Assembly (NCBI GenBank): GCA_025464925.1
Contig: JAODMS010000225.1
Location: 1-8,780, forward strand
Length of the DNA stretch: 8,780 bases
Reading direction: 5' to 3'
Source of the DNA: Arthrobacter sp.
GTDB lineage: Bacteria > Actinomycetota > Actinomycetes > Actinomycetales > Micrococcaceae
Position 1 is the first letter of the stretch. Each line of letters begins with the position of its first letter. Below are positions 6,238 through 8,780 of the stretch, in pieces. Below the pieces are notes generated by a model that made no database searches, had not been told where the DNA came from, and was given only the letters and a program-made list of their open reading frames with translations. The position numbers and the translations under genes were made by a program.

Positions 6238-7296
6238 ATGCTGGGAATCGGGCGTCGACCCACGGTGGAGCTCCGGGCAACCGGCCTCCACCGACGGCAC
6301 GGCGGCGATCCGGATCAGGGCTCTGAAAGGACAGCGGCAATCAGGCAGCATGGAGTTGAACAGGCAGCAACCGTCGGACGGCGGCGCCTCGGCGTGTTGC
6401 TGCTGACGCTGCCCGCCGCCCTGGTGCTGTCCGCCTGTGTGGCGAATCCCCAGACCGGCTTCCCCAGTTCCGGCAACCCCTCCCAGGTTGCCCCCGGCCC
6501 GGCCTCCCCCGGCGCCCCGACCACCAGCGCTCCGCTCGAAACCACCCAGGCCTCCAAGAAGGCCCCCGTCTACTGGATCGGCCGAAGCGACGACAGCGAG
6601 TTTCTCTACCGCGAGTTCCGTGATGTTCCGGAACAGGACAACCCCGTCACGCAAGCCCTCCGGGTGATGATGTCCCAGAAGCCGCTCGATCCTGACTTCT
6701 TCACACCGTGGCAGAACCCGAAGAAGCTGGCGACCTCCGTGTCCGGCAAAAACGTCATCACCGTGGACGTCTCCGGGGATGCCTTCAACAGCAACGTGGA
6801 TGCGGCGATGGCCGAACTCGCAATACAACAGCTCGTCTACACCGCGACGGCAGCCGGGGCCAGCGCCGGGCTGATCGACTCCGGGCAGCAGGTCCAGGTC
6901 GTGGTGCTCGTCGACGGGCACACGGACTACGTCGCCTTCAACCGCGTCCGGCTGGGCTCGCCGACGTCCCGCAGCGCCGGGATCGTCGCTCCCGTGTGGA
7001 TCATTGACCCGCAGGAAGGCACCTCGGTAGAGGACGGACCGCTTAAGATCAGCGGCCGTAGCGCTGTTCCGGGCGGAGCACTCCGCTGGGAGATCCTGCG
7101 GGTCGAGGGCGGCAACGTCAAAACCCCTTATCTCAACGGCAACGCCACCGCCTCCGCCGACGCCGACGACTCCGGCGTGTTCAACCTCTCCGTGAGCCTC
7201 GGCCCGGGGAACTACGAGGTCCAGGTGTCCCAGCTCGAGGCGGGGCACCCCGCGCAGGGCCTGTTCGGCGACACCCGCGGTTTCACCGTCAAGTAG
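6238..7296 (+). CDS. Secreted lipoprotein with GerMN and Gmad2 domains
   Basis: As drawn (ATG 6238, 352 residues) it has a lipoprotein signal GRRRLGVLLLTLPAALVLSAC ending at lipobox Cys67 (6436-6438). A Pro/Ser/Thr-rich linker (about 68-106) follows. The GerMN domain (about 109-238) begins APVYWIGRSDD and contains NPVTQALRVMM and VQVVVLVDGHTDYVAFNRVR. The Gmad2 Ig-like domain (about 252-350) begins PVWIIDPQEGTSVEDGPLKI and ends GDTRGFTVK. GerMN occurs in spore-germination proteins and in the actinobacterial lipoprotein LpqB; Gmad2 often accompanies it. The role here is unknown, presumably envelope-associated. It runs against the flanking genes: divergent from phoH, convergent with rsmE. The start is doubtful, because 50 residues before the hydrophobic core is far too long for a signal peptide. 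ATG 6350 sits at the right distance but in another frame (see findings); TTG 6184 is a further in-frame option. Confidence 0.85.
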   Translation: MLGIGRRPTVELRATGLHRRHGGDPDQGSERTAAIRQHGVEQAATVGRRRLGVLLLTLPAALVLSACVANPQTGFPSSGNPSQVAPGPASPGAPTTSAPLETTQASKKAPVYWIGRSDDSEFLYREFRDVPEQDNPVTQALRVMMSQKPLDPDFFTPWQNPKKLATSVSGKNVITVDVSGDAFNSNVDAAMAELAIQQLVYTATAAGASAGLIDSGQQVQVVVLVDGHTDYVAFNRVRLGSPTSRSAGIVAPVWIIDPQEGTSVEDGPLKISGRSAVPGGALRWEILRVEGGNVKTPYLNGNATASADADDSGVFNLSVSLGPGNYEVQVSQLEAGHPAQGLFGDTRGFTVK

Positions 7297-7340
7297 CCGC
7301 CCGGAGTCCTGCCGGTAGTCTTGCCGCCTTGTTAGTCCGC

Positions 7341-7356
7341 CCCGGCAGAAACCGGG
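7341..7356. terminator. Weak hairpin between convergent lipoprotein and rsmE genes
   Basis: CCCGG and CCGGG form a 5-bp stem around CAGAAA in the 64-bp gap between the convergent stops. No T-run follows on either strand. A bidirectional termination role is suggested only by its position. Confidence 0.25.
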
Positions 7357-7360
7357 CCGG

Positions 7361-8143
7361 CTACCAGCGGCCGAGGATGTCGCTGGCCAGCACGGTCGCG
7401 GCGGGACCTGCGGTGGACGAACGCAGGACATGATGCCCCAGCAGCGCCGTGACCGCCCCGGCGTCACAAAGCCTTGTGACTTCACGCGGGCTGATGCCGC
7501 CTTCCGGCCCCACAATCAACAGCACTTCACGGGGCAGCGTGCCGGGGCCGCCGTCGGACGCTGCGCCTTCGGCCCATGCCGCCAGCACCTGCCGCAAGGG
7601 GCGCACCGCGTCCTCGTGCAGGATGACGGCCAGATCTGCGGCGGCGACTGCCGCCCGGAGGCCCGCACCGTCGACGGCGGCACGCACCTCGGGAATCCAC
7701 GCACGGCGTGCCTGCTTCGCGGCAGCCGTCACGACCGACTGCCATTTGGCGTGGGCCTTGGCCGCGCGTTCGGCCTTCCACCGGACGATCGAGCGTTCCG
7801 CCTGCCAGGGAACGACGGCGTCGATGCCCAGCTCGGTGGCCGTTTCGGCCGCGAGCTCGTCACGGTCACCCTTGGCGAGGGCCTGGACGAGGACCAGACG
7901 GACGTCCGGCTGAGGCTCCCAGGAGACGTCCGAGCACGCCACTGTCAGTTCCCCGGGAGTGGCAGCGGTTACCGTACCGGTGAGCCTCTTGCCCGCGCCG
8001 TCGGCAATGTCGACGGTCTCCCCGACGGAAAGGCGCTTCACTGTGACCGCATGGCGGGCCTCGGTTCCCGCCAGGACAAAGGTTGAACCGGGGACCTGCT
8101 GGTCCAGGGTTCCTGCGGCGGTGAAGAAGACCGGGTTGCTCAC
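7361..8143 (-). CDS. rsmE: 16S rRNA (uracil(1498)-N3)-methyltransferase RsmE
   Basis: RsmE is a SPOUT-class enzyme that methylates N3 of U1498 in 16S rRNA using S-adenosylmethionine. The 260-residue protein shows a PUA-like N-terminal part (about 1-75, including TEARHAVTVKRLSVG) and then the trefoil-knot domain. Motifs are ATELGIDAVVPWQAERSI (102-119), AAKQARRAWIPEV (141-153), LLIVGPEGGISPREV (208-222) and LGHHVLRSSTAGPAA (235-249), the knot and cofactor site. Length is near the family norm of about 245. The start is GTG 8143, two bases after the dnaJ stop (TAG 8148-8146), so it is cotranscribed with dnaJ. It ends convergently with the lipoprotein gene. Confidence 0.96.
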   Translation of the reverse strand: MSNPVFFTAAGTLDQQVPGSTFVLAGTEARHAVTVKRLSVGETVDIADGAGKRLTGTVTAATPGELTVACSDVSWEPQPDVRLVLVQALAKGDRDELAAETATELGIDAVVPWQAERSIVRWKAERAAKAHAKWQSVVTAAAKQARRAWIPEVRAAVDGAGLRAAVAAADLAVILHEDAVRPLRQVLAAWAEGAASDGGPGTLPREVLLIVGPEGGISPREVTRLCDAGAVTALLGHHVLRSSTAGPAATVLASDILGRW

Positions 8144-8145
8144 CG

Positions 8146-8780
8146 CTACAGGTTACCGAGCCTGTCCCGTAGTTTTGCGAAGACGCCGCCGCTGCCGGCG
8201 AGTTTCCCTTCGGAGAACTGTTCGCCGCGCAGCTTCGCGAGCTGCCGGAGCAGGTCTTCCTGGGCGGCGTCGAGCTTGCCCGGCGTCTCCACCTGCAGGT
8301 GGACCTTCAGGTCTCCCCGGCCGGAGCCGCGCAGGTGTGTGACGCCGAGTCCGCGCAGGGTGATGACCTCGCCCGACTGGGTGCCGGCCTTGACGTCGAT
8401 TTCCTGCTGGCCGTCGAAGGTGTCCAGGGAGAGCTCGGTGCCCAGCGCTGCAGCTGTCATGGGGACCGAGAGGCTCGCGTGGAGGTCGTCGCCCTCACGG
8501 ACATAGGTGGCGTCGTTGTTGACCCTGATCTCCACGTACAGATCGCCGGCGGGGCCGCCGGCGGGGCCCGCCTCGCCCTGGCCCGACAGCTGGATGCGGG
8601 TTCCGGTGGCGACGCCGGCGGGCACCTTGACGGTCAGGGACCGGCGGCTGCGGATCCGGCCCTGGCCGGCGCACTCGTTGCAGGGGTCCTTGATGACGGT
8701 GCCGAAGCCCTCGCAGGAGCCGCAGGGTGCCGCGGTCATGACCTGGCCGAGGATGGACCGCACGGCGCGCTGGACCTGGC
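8146..8780 (-). CDS. dnaJ: Chaperone DnaJ, C-terminal part (5' end outside window)
   Basis: The frame runs off the right edge; 210 residues are visible. They hold the last two zinc-finger repeats, CGSCEGFG (8724-8701) and CNECAGQG (8682-8659), of the CxxCxGxG type. The C-terminal substrate-binding beta domains follow: SLTVKVPAGVATGTRIQLSG, GDLYVEIRV, TLRGLGVTHLRGSGRGDL and a tail ending KLRDRLGNL. The J domain, G/F linker and first two zinc repeats must lie to the right. Tight linkage to rsmE (2-bp gap) is typical of the actinobacterial hrcA-linked dnaJ (DnaJ2), so hrcA would be expected next, outside the window. The internal GTG at 8763 is within the zinc domain and is not the real start. 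Confidence 0.96.
   Translation of the reverse strand, partial: QVQRAVRSILGQVMTAAPCGSCEGFGTVIKDPCNECAGQGRIRSRRSLTVKVPAGVATGTRIQLSGQGEAGPAGGPAGDLYVEIRVNNDATYVREGDDLHASLSVPMTAAALGTELSLDTFDGQQEIDVKAGTQSGEVITLRGLGVTHLRGSGRGDLKVHLQVETPGKLDAAQEDLLRQLAKLRGEQFSEGKLAGSGGVFAKLRDRLGNL

Noticed and set aside
5980..7515. 511-codon minus-strand open frame opposite the lipoprotein gene
   Set aside because: It covers the lipoprotein gene, the control region and the end of rsmE on the antisense side. Its protein is a low-complexity Gly/Arg/Val-rich sequence without recognisable motifs, as expected from GC-rich antisense frames, while the plus strand encodes clear GerMN and Gmad2 domains.
135..8145. tRNA, rRNA, CRISPR array or attachment site
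   Set aside because: No cloverleaf-like sequence, no regularly spaced long repeats and no integrase-linked repeat was seen; the intergenic gaps are short and GC-rich.

Overview
High-GC chromosomal window whose gene content and order point to an actinobacterium, most likely Micrococcaceae (Arthrobacter-like). The order dnaJ–rsmE–(insert)–phoH–ybeY–CNNM/CBS protein–era is a conserved actinobacterial housekeeping neighbourhood. The genus assignment is inference from gene order, protein style and GC-rich third codon positions; no rRNA is present to settle it.

Layout. Positions 1-378 are mobile-element debris: the last 43 codons of an IS110-family transposase run directly into the last third of an IS3-family orfB, which ends in its own right inverted repeat at 355-378. 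The IS110 element therefore appears to sit inside the IS3 transposase gene. Only 29 bp later (408-1973, minus) lies the end of a LytR-CpsA-Psr (LCP) cell-wall ligase gene with a LytR_C domain. Its first ~45 codons look unreliable. A 168-bp gap with a strong GC hairpin separates it from a tightly packed minus-strand operon read phoH (5983-4895) > ybeY (4898-4425) > CNNM/CBS membrane protein (4428-3085) > era (3101-2142); every junction overlaps by 4 to 17 bp. A 254-bp divergent control region (5984-6237) lies between phoH and a plus-strand GerMN + Gmad2 lipoprotein gene (6238-7296). The lipoprotein gene converges on rsmE (8143-7361), which lies 2 bp downstream of dnaJ (8146 to beyond the window).

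How the genes fit together. YbeY (16S rRNA maturation and ribosome quality control), Era (30S assembly GTPase) and RsmE (16S U1498 methylation) all act on the small ribosomal subunit. PhoH (P-loop ATPase) is a common partner of YbeY, and DnaJ is the chaperone gene usually beside hrcA. The LCP protein and the GerMN lipoprotein are envelope proteins placed around this core. I see no previously undescribed multi-gene system. The items most worth a second look are the nested IS junction, an 11-bp-phased TATC triplet in the phoH/lipoprotein control region, and two genes (LCP and lipoprotein) whose N-terminal reading frames look broken by single-base shifts.
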